From NCBI RefSeq assembly GCF_000003815.2, contig NW_023365791.1, positions 210,917-274,916 of the forward strand: DNA of 64,000 nt, read 5' to 3'. The DNA is from Branchiostoma floridae. Taxonomy: Eukaryota; Chordata; Leptocardii; Amphioxiformes; Branchiostomatidae. Position 1 is the first letter of the stretch. Each line of letters begins with the position of its first letter. The notes below the pieces were generated by a model that was given only the letters and a program-made list of their open reading frames with translations, was not told the DNA's origin and did not search any database. This document shows positions 1 through 10,216 of the stretch, piece after piece. The position numbers and the translations under genes were made by a program.

Positions 1-479
1 CCCCACAAACTCCTCGACAAATCCACATAGTCAGGCCACTCCCATGATCTATCTATTACATAGTCAGGCCACTCCCATGATCTGACTATTAATTGGAAAA
101 CAAATGGACACTTTACAGAGTGTAATGGAAACTTTTATGGCCAATTTGGGCTGGGAACTGAAAATAAAGATACTAATGCGATCGGCCACGAAGTGACGAA
201 TTGTGAAGTTTTAGATGCAAGAGCCAAATAATCTGAAATTGTATAAGATATCTGAACTTTGGAGTTGGAACGTGAATTTGGACGGTCGGAAAAAATTCAC
301 ACCAGGACGTCAGAAAATTTTGCTTGAAAAGGTTGACTAGCAGTTTGAGACAAAAGATTCAAATTCGTGGGATAGAAAGTTAGGACCAAGGAGGCTATAT
401 TCTCCTTGTTAGGACACAATTTGACGGCAAAAAGTTACAAATTATTTTGTGATGGAGCAGGTGTAGCACGACACAGCAC

Positions 480-960
480 ACAAACGCCGCGGGGTACGTA
501 CGGTAACGGAGATAAAGCTAAGGGCACAACCCGCCGTACGTGCAATTTGTCCGTACGTACGTTTTTTGGGGAGGCCACGTCCGTCACGTATTTCTGAAAA
601 CGTTCAGGCTGTACAGAGCAGACGTGTCGCCCGTACTGGCAGTTACGGGGGGCGAATCCGCAGCCCGATGGCACACAAAGTTTTGCCTGTACGTAAAGTT
701 CTACGGCGTGTCTGCGTGCTCCAAAATCTGTCGGATTCCCTACGAGTTCGTACGGAGGCGATACTTACCACTTACGGATCCCAAAAGATTGCCCACGTTT
801 GGGGACGTAGACAGCACGTATTTGCACGTACGACGGGTTGCGCCCTTAGCTTTAACACAGAAAGTACGTTTAACCAAGCCTATAAACAATACGATTGATA
901 CGATGCTTACCACGGTAGTCTAATTTAGTACGTTGCCAAGGGTACCGTACTATCGGTAGT
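480..960. repeat. Imperfect inverted repeat rich in CGTACG
   Basis: The palindromic hexamer CGTACG and overlapping GTACGTAC strings recur here. A segment at about 514-545 (GCTAAGGGCACAACCCGCCG and on) reappears in reverse complement at about 814-853. The two arms bracket a centre near 680. Short open frames occur on both strands but they are mirror shadows of the inverted repeat and have no recognisable domain. Confidence 0.5.
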
Positions 961-1394
961 ATCACACGCGAACCCGAACGGAGAGGTAGAATTCATCGGG
1001 CCAAATTGGTGGAAAATTGGAACGATTTTTGATTGGAACGACTAGAAGTTTGGTGCAACAACGCACGGGTAGCCGGGTCGCAACACGTAGGAACAACGGA
1101 AAGTTTTCTGGTGCCTCACTTTGCGCGAAATGAACACGCAACGTATTCCAACTAATTCTTAGAAATCTCGGTACAAAGTTTACAAAAATCGAGTCGCAGT
1201 ATCTGGATCACGAAGCAAAAGCGTACCCACGACCTGTTACCGTTGGAAACATGTAACATTTGAGTCTAGTGGTAGGATTTGGGCACGTTACTTATGCGTC
1301 AATATGACGCGTCTATGTACTACGCTCTCACAATGAGCCAAGGACCAGGGTTCGGTGTACAGTTTGATGTGACCTTTATTACCACGACTCGATG

Positions 1395-1600
1395 ATACCT
1401 ATGTAAGAAGTCAGAGGGGCGAGTAAGAACAGAAAGAAACAAACATGCCGACACCCGGGATCGAACCCAGGTCGGCAGATTACAACCCATGGCAGTGCTA
1501 TCGCTGTCGCCACAAAAGCTGAGAGCTCCTTGGCAAGGATGGTAGACGCTATTTGAGCCCACTGTTACACCTAGACAAATGAACGGATACAAGTGATACA
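1395..1600 (-). mobile_element. tRNA-like segment, probable SINE head
   Basis: On the minus strand near 1450-1515 there is a B-box-like GGTTCGATCCC inside the arm CCTGGGTTCGATCCCGGG, with a plausible but degenerate A-box about 45 bases upstream. This resembles the 3' half of a tRNA. I could not fold a complete cloverleaf with a paired acceptor stem, so a tRNA-derived SINE is more likely than a functional tRNA gene. Confidence 0.4.
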
Positions 1601-1790
1601 AGATACGATACCTGGACGCGGACAGGAGTCAGGAGAAGATGACGCTAAGCTAAAACCGGCGATACACTACGACGGATGGAAGATGTGGTCTCTCAGAGTC
1701 TGCTTCTGAAGTTCTCCCTCTCTAGCGCCGCACAGCGCATTATATATGTCTTTAACTATAGGCGGAGCTTAAGCGATCGCGGCGGGGCGT

Positions 1791-2025
1791 GCAATAAAAA
1801 TCCTTTGTCGGCAGTAGCGAAATTTAGAAGACAAATGCGTCAGCCAAACAAGAAACAGAGACAACACAAAAAATATGCAATAAAAATCCTTTGTCGGCAG
1901 TAGCGAAATTTAGAAGACAAAGGCGTCAGCCAAACAAGAAACAGAGACGACACGAAAAATTTGCAATACAAAGGCGTTGTCGGCAGTAGCGAAATTTAGA
2001 AGACGAAGGCGTCAGCCAAATAAGT
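1791..2025 (+). repeat. 86-bp tandem repeat, about 2.8 copies
   Basis: Units begin with GCAATA at 1791, 1877 and 1963, an exact 86-base period. Each carries TTGTCGGCAGTAGCGAAATT followed by GCGTCAGCCAAA. The third copy is truncated and diverged. A further partial copy sits at about 2380-2430. No coding role is visible. Confidence 0.85.
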
Positions 2026-2835
2026 AATAGTTAGATCATGGGAGTGGCCTGGCTATGTGGATTTGGTACTGATCGTTAGAATTTCCTTTGTTTATGCTAT
2101 GAATAAAGATGTTCAGTAACAATTGTTGATTTGCTGTTTCTGTTTTTGTTAATTCTTGAATTGCTTTTATTTGCTTGAGAAAGTTGGGCGTCTCCGACTT
2201 AGTCAATTTACTAGTTGGTTGGTACACCTCTACCCCTAGGGAGACCATCCAGTTGAATGATGGGCGTCTCTGACTTACTAGTAGTCAATTTATTCTACCC
2301 TTTGGGAGACCATACTATGTGGATTTAGTCACAAGAAATACTCGCTGCTGATTGGCTGAGGAAAGATTGCCATGTTCTAAGAAACAGAGACGACACGAAA
2401 AATTTGCAATAAAAAGGCTTTGTCGGCAGAGGGTGTTCTTCACACCCTGTCCGGGATAGTAGTTGCGTTGACTGGAGACAAGGTGTCAAAAACGACGTAC
2501 AAAGCGACCCGGCGCCGGGCAAAACTTGTGAACCGCCGAAATAATTGACGCAAAAGTGACGCAAACGTCGGACGATGAAAAGCCAAATTCAGGTAGGCGC
2601 CAGTGGACAGACGGCAGCCGGCAAAGGAAATTCAATTGAGGCGCGAAATGGCAAAATAACCACGAACAGAAAATCAAGTTTTCTTTGGGGGATATTAGGG
2701 AGCGAACCCAGCGAAAGCGGTTACTTTATAATGACAGTGGCAATGACAATGAAGTTTATTGCATATTCATGCCCCATTGGGGCTAAATGCAGTCAGTTTG
2801 GTACAAAAGGTAGTAAACGCAAAGTTATACATATA

Positions 2836-3140
2836 CTATAGTTTACATGCATCTTCTCTCTTCCTAAAACATTTGTAGATTTTCCAGTATATCGTGGTCA
2901 GATGATGACATGAGATATTTGAACATATCTTCCTTCGTTTGTGTGCATATTTCTGATCTACATGTGTAGCATTAACGAATGCATTGCGCAGATCATTGTA
3001 CAATGAACACTCTAGGACAAAATGTATTTCGTTTTCTACATTCATGTGGTTCTTATCGCAAAATATACATAGTCTATCATTAGGAGGAGTTCGGTTGTAT
3101 CTACCAGCTTCAATTTCCAATGGGTGGTCGCTGATCCTTT
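2836..3140 (-). pseudogene. 3' fragment of a non-LTR retrotransposon ORF
   Basis: A 94-residue frame on the minus strand ends in a stop at 2836. It resembles the extreme C-terminus of reverse-transcriptase/endonuclease polyproteins of invertebrate LINEs: an IEAGRYNRTPPNDRLC stretch, then a Cys-X2-Cys pair, EIHFVLEC and a Lys/Arg-rich end. The segment IEAGRY...ENEIHFVLEC is the part I recognise. No polymerase or endonuclease domain lies upstream, so this is a truncated dead copy, as expected from incomplete reverse transcription. Confidence 0.6.
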
Positions 3141-3186
3141 ATAACGAAAGCTCTACGAAAACTCTACGAATGGGCTAGATTTAACG

Positions 3187-3257
3187 TTGGAAAACAAATG
3201 GGCACTTTACCGAGTGTAATGGAAACTTTTATGGCCAATTTGGGCTGGGAACTGTAA
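3187..3257 (+). repeat. Second copy of a 70-bp motif also at 93-165
   Basis: TGGAAAACAAATG followed by CACTTTAC and GAGTGTAATGGAAACTTTTA occurs at both places with only a few differences, in the same orientation. It is a dispersed repeat on either side of the LINE fragment and the possible TIR element. Confidence 0.7.
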
Positions 3258-3264
3258 TTTAAAC

Positions 3265-4070
3265 GACTGGTCGAAGGAAGGAGTTGTCTCGTGATGGTAC
3301 TGTGGGCCATCTGTTCCAGTCTCTAGTTGGTACCGACGTCCTCGTACCTGGTCAAGCGCATTCACGGGGTCTACTCACCTGGTACCGGCGTCACGGACAG
3401 TGCAACTCAGTAGTGCGACCTGTCACATGTCGTTTTTTCAATGGCACTGGCTACAACAACAACAACTTATACTGAATTATAAATTATTTATCAGCTAGGA
3501 TTGTCTGTATACACATTGTTCATTTGGTAACAACGTAATTTCCCTTTGTCTGACGCCAGTCACAAATAATGTGCATGAGTTTGGAGGATAACAGAGGCAG
3601 CTAAGGTACTTTTGATACAGACATTTTTATAAGGACGGCAAAGTCTTTACACTACCGATACCCGACAAATTAAAGTGAAAGACAGAATGAATAAATTTTA
3701 CAAATTTCCTCGAATCTTTCGTCAAAAACTTTAAAGATGACAACGTTTTAGAAATGTCTTCAAGAATGATGAAGAAAGTAACGGAAAGGAAGAAACTACA
3801 GTGTATCAAAGTCCACTCACTGAGTTAGGTACTCTCTTGCAAAGTGTTGATGTTGTTGGTCTGACTCAAGATCAACAAACCCCACAATTTGAGCGATGCG
3901 TCGATGAAATGAGCCTTCCCGTGGCGGTACTGTGGGTCATCTGATCTCTAGTTGGTACCGACGTCAGTGTACCTGGTCAAGCGCATTCACGGGGTCTAGG
4001 TACCTGGCACCAGCGTCACGGACAGTGCACTGCAGTAGTGCAACCTGTCACAGGTCGGTATGTCTCATGG
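3265..4070 (+). repeat. Duplicated low-copy repeat block, copies 1 and 2
   Basis: The motif GGTACTGTGGGCCATCTGTT, then CTAGTTGGTACCGACGTC, CTGGTCAAGCGCATTCACGG and GACAGTGC occurs at about 3290-3440 and 3920-4060, and again at about 7300-7470. The sequence between (3530-3860) is also related to 6290-7210, which shows that a block of several hundred bases was duplicated. No coding frame persists through the copies. Confidence 0.75.
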
Positions 4071-4194
4071 CAGCATCAGAAGAAGAGGAAAAGGTTTCAT
4101 CTAAGGATTCTATTGGATAGGATTTTTTGTTTACAGATGTAGTGTCTAGCGTCCATCGCATAATCTCCAAGCAGATTCTACAATGACCATTACC

Positions 4195-4294
4195 NNNNNN
4201 NNNNNNNNNNNNNNNNNNNNNNNNNNNNNNNNNNNNNNNNNNNNNNNNNNNNNNNNNNNNNNNNNNNNNNNNNNNNNNNNNNNNNNNNNNNNNN
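4195..4294. other. Assembly gap (100 N)
   Basis: Exactly 100 unknown bases, a placeholder length. Confidence 0.99.
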
Positions 4295-4301
4295 TCTCTA
4301 T

Positions 4302-4346
4302 GTCGACAAGGGAGTTTGCCTCGAATCTACACGGCAAACTCCCTTT
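4302..4346. repeat. Hairpin at gap edge, probable MITE remnant
   Basis: GGGAGTTTGCC is followed after about 12 bases by its reverse complement GGCAAACTCCC. The hairpin abuts the 100-N gap, which suggests the gap interrupts a palindromic mobile element. Confidence 0.5.
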
Positions 4347-5239
4347 CCGGCATTAGAGAACCATAGCCAACTTTGAAACGAGCCAAACAGCACCCTCCAT
4401 GAAATAAAAGCTATTTCAGAAGCATGCGAAGAAGGCTATGTACTGCGCAATACAAATTAGTCCCAACATAAGAGCCTGTCAATAGTTTAGATCTACCTCC
4501 CTCCCTAGTCCCTTGACCAGAAGGTCATTTTTAGGCAAGGTTGACAAGGGGATACACTGTCTCTAGCTCGGTGAAGGTTTATAGCCTTTAGTATAGGCAG
4601 TGGAACCAACCACGCTGAATATGGCTACTGTGGTTTTTCTACTGATCTTTCAACTGTCAAACAAAGAAAGGCGGAAGTTCACCGGGTTCAAAATAACAAG
4701 AAACAACGATCTCCATGTCAGTATGTTAGTATAGCCGATATATAACCGCCCTCTAGCGTAAGACACCAGCCCTGCATCCCTGACACACAAGCTTTGTCCG
4801 ACTAACTCAATATGTTATTTAATAAAGCTATTCATTGGAAGTACCTTTATGTTCAAGTATGATCTACATGACAATTGTACTGAACACACCGTACCAACAC
4901 AAAGACATAGTCGCTGATATTGCACTCAGTCTTTTTATTCGTTCTACAGAAAGTACTATTCCTGAGCTCGCAGTGCTTGATTATGACTTGCCCTTTTACA
5001 CAGCCCGTAAAAAGGTTAACGGGTCATGTGAGCGAAAACAGTAGTGTCAAATAATGTCTTCACCTGTCACTCCTGTTTCTAAACATGACTCCACTTTTAG
5101 ATACATTTCTAGAATTGCGGTGAACTCTAGATAACTTAAAGAAATGCTATTGGAAATGTTACTTTTACAGTAATGGTATAGGCCTAGGGTTATCATTTTA
5201 CGAACGTTAACAGGGACTGTGACGGTAGCTAACGACAGC
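4347..5239. other. No gene identified
   Basis: AT-rich sequence without a convincing coding frame on either strand. A minus-strand polyadenylation signal (TTTATT on the plus strand, 4934-4939) could serve the acidic repeat gene upstream on the minus strand, although it lies about 300 bases past the stop. Confidence 0.5.
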
Positions 5240-5704
5240 TCATTTACGATCGTTGGCGGGTATGTCTTCTCCCTCGGGACGGTCCTCTCCCTCGAGACGG
5301 TCCTCTCCCACGGGTCGTTCTTCGCCCTCGGGTTGGTCTTCGCCATCAGGACGGTCCTCTCCCTCGGGACGGTCCTCTCCCACGGGTCGTTCTTCGCTCT
5401 CGGGTTGGTCTTCACCCTCGGGTTGGTCCTCGCCCTCGGGACGGTCTTCACCCTCGGGACGGCCTTCACCCTCGGGACGGTCTTCTCCCTCGGGGCGCTC
5501 GTCTCCTGCCTCGGGACGATCTCCACCCTCGGGACGGTCTCCGCCCTCGGGACGATCTCCGCCCTCGGGACGGTCTCCGCCCCCAGGGCGCATGGTGGGA
5601 CGTGTTTCGCCCTCAGAACCCCGGGGCCAGCAGGCCTGTCCGAAATGACAGGAAAACAGCAGGAATACGGTACAGCTCAGAACGGTGAATCTCACAGAAG
5701 CCAT
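5240..5704 (-). CDS. Secreted acidic hexapeptide-repeat protein, hypothetical
   Basis: Uninterrupted 154-residue frame. I start at the ATG giving MASVRFTVLSCTVFLLF because it opens a typical signal peptide (hydrophobic core at residues 5-18, likely cleavage near SCHFGQA); the frame is open 20 codons further upstream. Residues from about 40 to 146 are roughly eighteen copies of a Gly-Glu-Asp-Arg-Pro-Glu hexapeptide with substitutions (Q for R, V or D for E), then the tail IPANDRK and TGA. The mature chain would be very acidic, disordered and Pro-rich, with one Cys near the start. A minus-strand TATAAAA at 5854-5860 lies about 150 bases before the ATG. The repeat is also open on the opposite strand, so expression is unproven. 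No family recognised; matrix-like or ion-binding roles are only a guess. Confidence 0.5.
   Translation of the reverse strand: MASVRFTVLSCTVFLLFSCHFGQACWPRGSEGETRPTMRPGGGDRPEGGDRPEGGDRPEGGDRPEAGDERPEGEDRPEGEGRPEGEDRPEGEDQPEGEDQPESEERPVGEDRPEGEDRPDGEDQPEGEERPVGEDRLEGEDRPEGEDIPANDRK
5265..5592. repeat. 18-bp coding minisatellite
   Basis: About 18 tandem units read on the plus strand as variants of CCCTCGGGACGGTCCTCT. Units differ by point changes only and keep the 18-base register, so copy number changes would preserve the reading frame of the secreted repeat protein. Confidence 0.9.
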
Positions 5705-5853
5705 GATGATGATGATGTTCTGTAGTGGAATGAAACGCAAAATCAAAGGAATGCTTTTATCCAACTAAAGGTGGTATCTCCCTGCACTTGGGACATCGGT
5801 GTAGCACTGCGGGGTTCGTTCACTGCGGCATTGTTTTGTTACTTTTGCCGGTT

Positions 5854-5860
5854 TTTTATA
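5854..5860 (-). promoter_or_regulatory. Candidate TATA box
   Basis: TATAAAA on the minus strand, about 150 bases upstream of the chosen ATG of the acidic repeat gene. Plausible spacing for a TATA promoter with a 5' UTR of about 120 bases; no other evidence. Confidence 0.3.
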
Positions 5861-6404
5861 AGTTAAATATTGCGTAATACGGAAAAGCGTGACTTAAAAG
5901 ACAGCAAAATACGCAAAACTCATTTTTTTTTAAATCTCTGAAATTCGTTGAGTAATTTTCGAACCCCTCAGTGCCGCATCACCTTAAATTCTACTGACAA
6001 AGGCTTGAGTTGGCTTTTTGTACGGGCCTCCTTTTCTGCGTTGAGCTAAAGATCTCTCCATTGAAGACCATCCAATAGTACTCTAGACGACTGACGTGTC
6101 GGACTATATTCAGAGCGTGTCCAAATTCCTCACCAGTATTTGGATAAAGAGTACTAGTACGTACTAGTACTAGTAAGTAGGAATGAGTGCACAAAGGCTA
6201 ACCGCAAACTGCTAGTTTGCGACTTGGCCTTACAAAAATCTACCAAGACACGAAAACTCCTTCCAAAACGTTAAAGTGCATCTCAATTCAAAAGTCATTT
6301 TCGTTTTTCCTTGTCTGTCCCTAGTCACAAATAAGCTGCATCATTTCGAGGAGACCAGAGGCAGCTGAAGTAATTTTGGTAAGAACATTTTGATAAGGAC
6401 GGTA

Positions 6405-6982
6405 CGAGGGGCGTGCAATTAGTAATGGTCCTGACCCATTTCCCATAGCAGGAGATTAATGAAACTTGGCACAGTTATTAGTCTTTCTCTTCATAGGAAT
6501 CACACAGAGTTATGCATTTCTCCCATCGTTTGATGCAGCTCTGGACACCGATTTTGTAGGACACCCCAGGTTGGTCCTCCAACTGATGCCTCATCAATGG
6601 CACAAGAGGGACGACCAGGTCTGGGAGCTGTTTCCACAGACTTCCAGCCACGTTTGAATTCAGGATGCCAGCGTTTTACAAGGTCATATGATGGGGCATC
6701 ATCACCATAAGTTTCATTTATTTCATCAAAAGTCTTCTTTGGTGTGCGTCCTTTCAAATACAAAAACCGGATCACTGCGCGACACTCAACTGGTTCCATT
6801 TCACACCTGGTCCATTTCGCACCTGACTAAGTTCAAACACCAGTAAATCAGAAACCACAATTAGTTCAGAGCTGTCTTTTGCAACATAACCCATAGAGAT
6901 ATGAATTATTACACATACAAAATTTCATTTAGATCAGACAACTGGAAGTGGGTCAGGACCATTACTTATTGCACGCCCCTCG
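6405..6982 (-). mobile_element. Decayed mariner-like DNA transposon with TA target duplication
   Basis: Ends are near-perfect inverted repeats: CGAGGGGCGTGCAATTAGTA with GGTCCTGACCCA inward at the left, and the matching reverse complement at the right. TA dinucleotides at 6403-6404 and 6983-6984 flank them. The 578-bp length is far below the roughly 1.3 kb of an autonomous mariner, so this is an internally deleted copy. It retains the first part of a transposase (next entry). Confidence 0.85.
6500..6799 (-). pseudogene. Mariner transposase N-terminal fragment (HTH region)
   Basis: A 99-residue minus-strand frame begins MEPVECRAVIRFLYLKGRTP, followed by a DEINETYGDDAPSYDLVKRW-type helix-turn-helix and an EFKRGWKSVE...PRPGRPS linker. 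This is the DNA-binding half of mariner-family transposases, as in SETMAR-like and GVQW3-type proteins. The catalytic DDD region is absent and the C-terminal portion is scrambled, so it cannot transpose itself. Confidence 0.8.
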
Positions 6983-7199
6983 TAAAGTTTTTCTATTGGC
7001 GATACAGACTACCGACGAATGTAACAAGCGAATGAGCAAATCTTAAAAATAATCTCCTCGAATGTTTCGTCTAGAGCTTTAAATATGCCTAACTTTTAGA
7101 AATGATATCGAACATGTACCTTCAGCAATAATGAAGAAAGTAACGGAAAGGGAGAAACAGAATATCAAAGCCCACTTACTGATTTAGATACTCTCTTGC

Positions 7200-7510
7200 T
7201 TGCGAAGTGTTGATGTTGTTGGTCTGATGGTGTGGCGGCGTCTGACTCCTGTTCAACAAACCCCACAATTTAAAGGTCTGGCCGAAGAAAGGAGTCGTCT
7301 CGTGATGGTACTGTGGGTCATCTGTTCCTATCTCCAGTTGGTACAGACGTCATCGTACCTGGTCAAGCGCATTCACGTCTTAAGGGCGGGGTCGACTACC
7401 TACCTGGCACCGGCGTCATGGACAGTGCGATCCAGTAGTACAAACTGTCACAGGTCGTTTTTCAACGGCAGCTACAACAACAACAACTTAAACTAAATTA
7501 TTTATCAGCT
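7200..7510 (+). repeat. Third copy of the low-copy repeat block
   Basis: Shares GTGTTGATGTTGTTGGTCTG, CTAGTTGGTAC-type and CTGGTCAAGCGCATTCACG motifs with 3290-3440 and 3835-4060. It ends in TTTATCAGCTAGGATTGTCT, as the first copy does at about 3487. Together with 6290-6402 and 6985-7200 it forms the block that was interrupted by the mariner insertion. Confidence 0.75.
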
Positions 7511-8503
7511 AGGATTGTCTGTATACACAGTGTTCATTTAGTAACAACGTAAGGGCCTAGCAAGAACAAAGACTAAACCGCTTGAGGTCTTAAAGTTTTA
7601 TCGGAGATGGCTTTCGTGAATGTAAGGCGCCTGAACAGACATGAATTATGTAGAAGCAGTGTTATCCTGTCTTATACGGTGATCCACGCGGCTCTTCAAA
7701 TCTAACTATCTTAAACCCACCAAAGTTTCTCCTGTCCTAGATCCGTTAAAAATGTGAAGAACAAATATAAGATTGAAAATTTTGTGTGAAATTCAAAAGT
7801 GGCTTGAGTCAACTATAACCTAAACAGAAGATATAAGAGTTGAGGCGAGATTTGAAAAGTGAAACTTTTGTCAAACTTTTGTCCTGCAAGATTATCACTA
7901 CCGAAAATAGACAAGAGTAAATAAGCCGGACATTTGCTTACCAACACGTGAGATGGTGACCTGCCGGTCGGTTTTCGGGTGACGCCCTGCAAGGATACAC
8001 GTATACACTCGACCTCATTATTCCGGGGTCTTGCAACTATTATGAACGTACAGTTAGATCAATATGTAGTTGATTTCCTTTATTGAAAAGGCACTAACTC
8101 CTCAATTTTTCTCTGAATAGGTTGAAGAAGTGTATTTGCAAGTTCGTGCCCGAGTACATGGTATAAACATAGTAGATATACAAGTGACAATGAACAGTTA
8201 TAAACAATATTCTACTCTAATACTAGTGTTGCCTACTTCTAAACAGGTTGGGTTTGACTTCTTTTTTGGAAGCAGAGGGAGACGAAAAGCCCCACCTTTT
8301 CAACAAAGGGACCGTTTGATGAGAGCAATGAAGTGTGGCGACTCCGATAATTCTAGAAATAACGAAGGCAAGACAAGAAATTGATGGCACTACCCTCGAT
8401 GGCCTGAATGGGCTTAAAGATTTAATCATCGTCCTTGTGACTAACTCAAAATTTTTACCATTGCGACTTTAGCTATAGTTAGCAGGCTTCTGGAGGAACT
8501 CCC
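7511..8503. other. No gene identified
   Basis: Short unrelated frames only. No splice-consistent exon chain or domain was recognised on either strand. Confidence 0.5.
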
Positions 8504-8511
8504 ATCTAGAC

Positions 8512-8698
8512 TACTTTCCAAGCAGAGGTTAGGCTCCGGTCGTTTTTAACGTTTTTTTAGTCGTTTTTATCGCGATAGGGCTTTCTATTTTCAAATTGTC
8601 ATTTTTCTTGAAGTACGCTAGGTTTTGACAATACAAGATACAATACAAAACGACTAAAAAAACGTTAAAAAAACAGCCTAGCCTCTGCTTGGAGAGTA
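8512..8698. mobile_element. hAT-type MITE with 8-bp target duplication
   Basis: The 187-bp element has inverted ends (TACTTTCCAAGCAGAGGTTA left; right end reads TACTCTCCAAGCAGAGGCTA in reverse). It is flanked on both sides by the identical octamer ATCTAGAC (8504-8511 and 8699-8706). The arms continue inward with T-rich/A-rich complementary stretches. An 8-bp duplication is the hAT superfamily hallmark. No coding capacity. Confidence 0.88.
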
Positions 8699-8706
8699 AT
8701 CTAGAC

Positions 8707-10216
8707 GTCTTTGAGCACACGCGCCGGGAGAATTTTACATCGGCTGCAGCTCACAGAATTTCAAAATCACCCGCAGGTCGATCGTATTTTTCGCTAAAAA
8801 TCTTTCCCGACTCTGGGCTGGGTGTGTCGGCCCTTGTGGCACACAGCTGAAATCACACGGATGTTAAATTCCATGATCCAACGAACGAGCTGCTAAAAAA
8901 TCGCCCGAAGCCCTTAAGTTATCGCCAGGACGTCGGCCGTACTTTGGTAGAAAATGCCCAATTGGAGCTCGTCAGCAGGTCGGTCGAGCTCAGTTCTTGA
9001 TTCGTGACGGGAATTTTAGAAGAGCTGTACTGGCGAAATTTCAGTATTCTTGACATGTGTGGCGTTGATAGCAAATAGTAAGACTTTGAAACGCCTCCTT
9101 GCGCCTAGTAGTGGTAAAGGATGGAGGATTGGACCACCCGGTTCTAATAAGCTCTATCTGCAGTACCACGTATGACCGCTGTGAGAAGATTCTCCAAATG
9201 ACCGAACGGTCATATTTTTATCGGGGAAATTCTGTCGCTAAAATTTAACTTTTTCCTTCCTCCTATTAAAGATATTTTATAGTATAATCATGGCATTCAT
9301 GCAGTCCAATCGTTTTTCGCCCAGACTAAGACTAACTACTTTTTCAGTCCAGTCTACACCAAGCGGGAATGATTCTATAGCATCCTTCTTTATCATACAT
9401 GTTCACGAACGACGCGTACGCAAGTAAGAAGGAAGAAACATCTGTATTTATTGAAATATATTCATTAGTTGGCAACGTCCAAATAATACATTCTTCAAGC
9501 GAGCTCCATTGAATAAGTGTCCGAAAGGCTTATAATTACATCTCGACGTACATACTGGCACAAAATATGATGTTTTATCTATTACAATTGTTTGCAACAA
9601 TTATCTTAGAAGAATAATGCGGTGTACCTCTTTTAATTACGCTTAGTTGGAAATAGATAGTTTCTGTCATTCCTAAAATCACAATTTGAAAGCATGCATA
9701 TGTATGCCTTATACTGATGTGGTAGAATTTGTTTTGATGCTGTCGTAGAATGGGTGTATAATGTGAACGTCATGATCACTGATGTTCATTGCATACATTC
9801 AAGTTATGTTTATTTAATGCTGAATAAAAAAACGCATTTGTAAATGAAATATCACTGCAATACGTAAAGATAAACACAAGCATGGCTTCAGACAGCCCCA
9901 AATATAAACTCGGCTGAAGATATGTGATTCCTCAGTACATGGCAGCTATCGCATGGCGACCTCGTTGCGACCAAAATTAGTTTTGTGCAACACTTGATTT
10001 CATTATTGAAATATGAAATGTAAAAATGTAACTTAAAAGTATGATTAAAGAAACAGCAAATCACACAAAACATGAAAAGATTATTTTCTTTTCAGTCTAT
10101 GAAATTCATTGAGCGCTCTTAGCTAGCAGTGCGTTCGCAGCAAGATTGTCTCCTAGCGGAATTGGGGTGTAAGGCAGTCGTCTTTATGTTGTGCCCATTG
10201 TTGGTCAATTCCGTAA
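8707..10216. other. Intergenic; 3' flank of the second proline-rich gene
   Basis: No coding exon recognised. A minus-strand AATAAA (TTTATT on plus at 9809-9814) lies about 400 bases past the stop of the gene ending at 10217 and is a reasonable polyadenylation signal for it. Confidence 0.45.

Larger units (their letters stand above)
18..2066. mobile_element. Possible 2-kb DNA transposon bounded by terminal inverted repeats
   Basis: A stretch of about 31 bases near the left edge (from about 18, reading through a core of ATCCACATAGTCAGGCCACT and on to CATGATCT) recurs in reverse complement at about 2035-2066 with one mismatch. The left copy is partly duplicated in tandem at 56-87. A fragment of the same end, CTATGTGGATTT, also lies near 2313-2325. 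The interior has no convincing coding frame and contains a CGTACG-rich imperfect inverted repeat (about 480-960), a tRNA-like segment and an 86-bp tandem repeat. This fits a composite non-autonomous element or nested repeats. The superfamily cannot be assigned from what is visible. Confidence 0.4.

Noticed and set aside
540-923. Two overlapping frames of 110-127 codons
   Set aside because: They lie in an imperfect inverted repeat rich in CGTACG, mirror each other and show no domain or splice context.
1440-1515. A functional tRNA gene
   Set aside because: Only the T-arm and B box are convincing; no complete cloverleaf with a paired acceptor stem.
5219-5725. Long plus-strand open frames across the acidic repeat gene (Leu/Val/Gly-rich and Ser/Pro-rich repeats)
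   Set aside because: Direct consequences of an 18-bp repeat lacking stops in other frames. Only the minus-strand frame has a signal peptide and a sensible upstream region.
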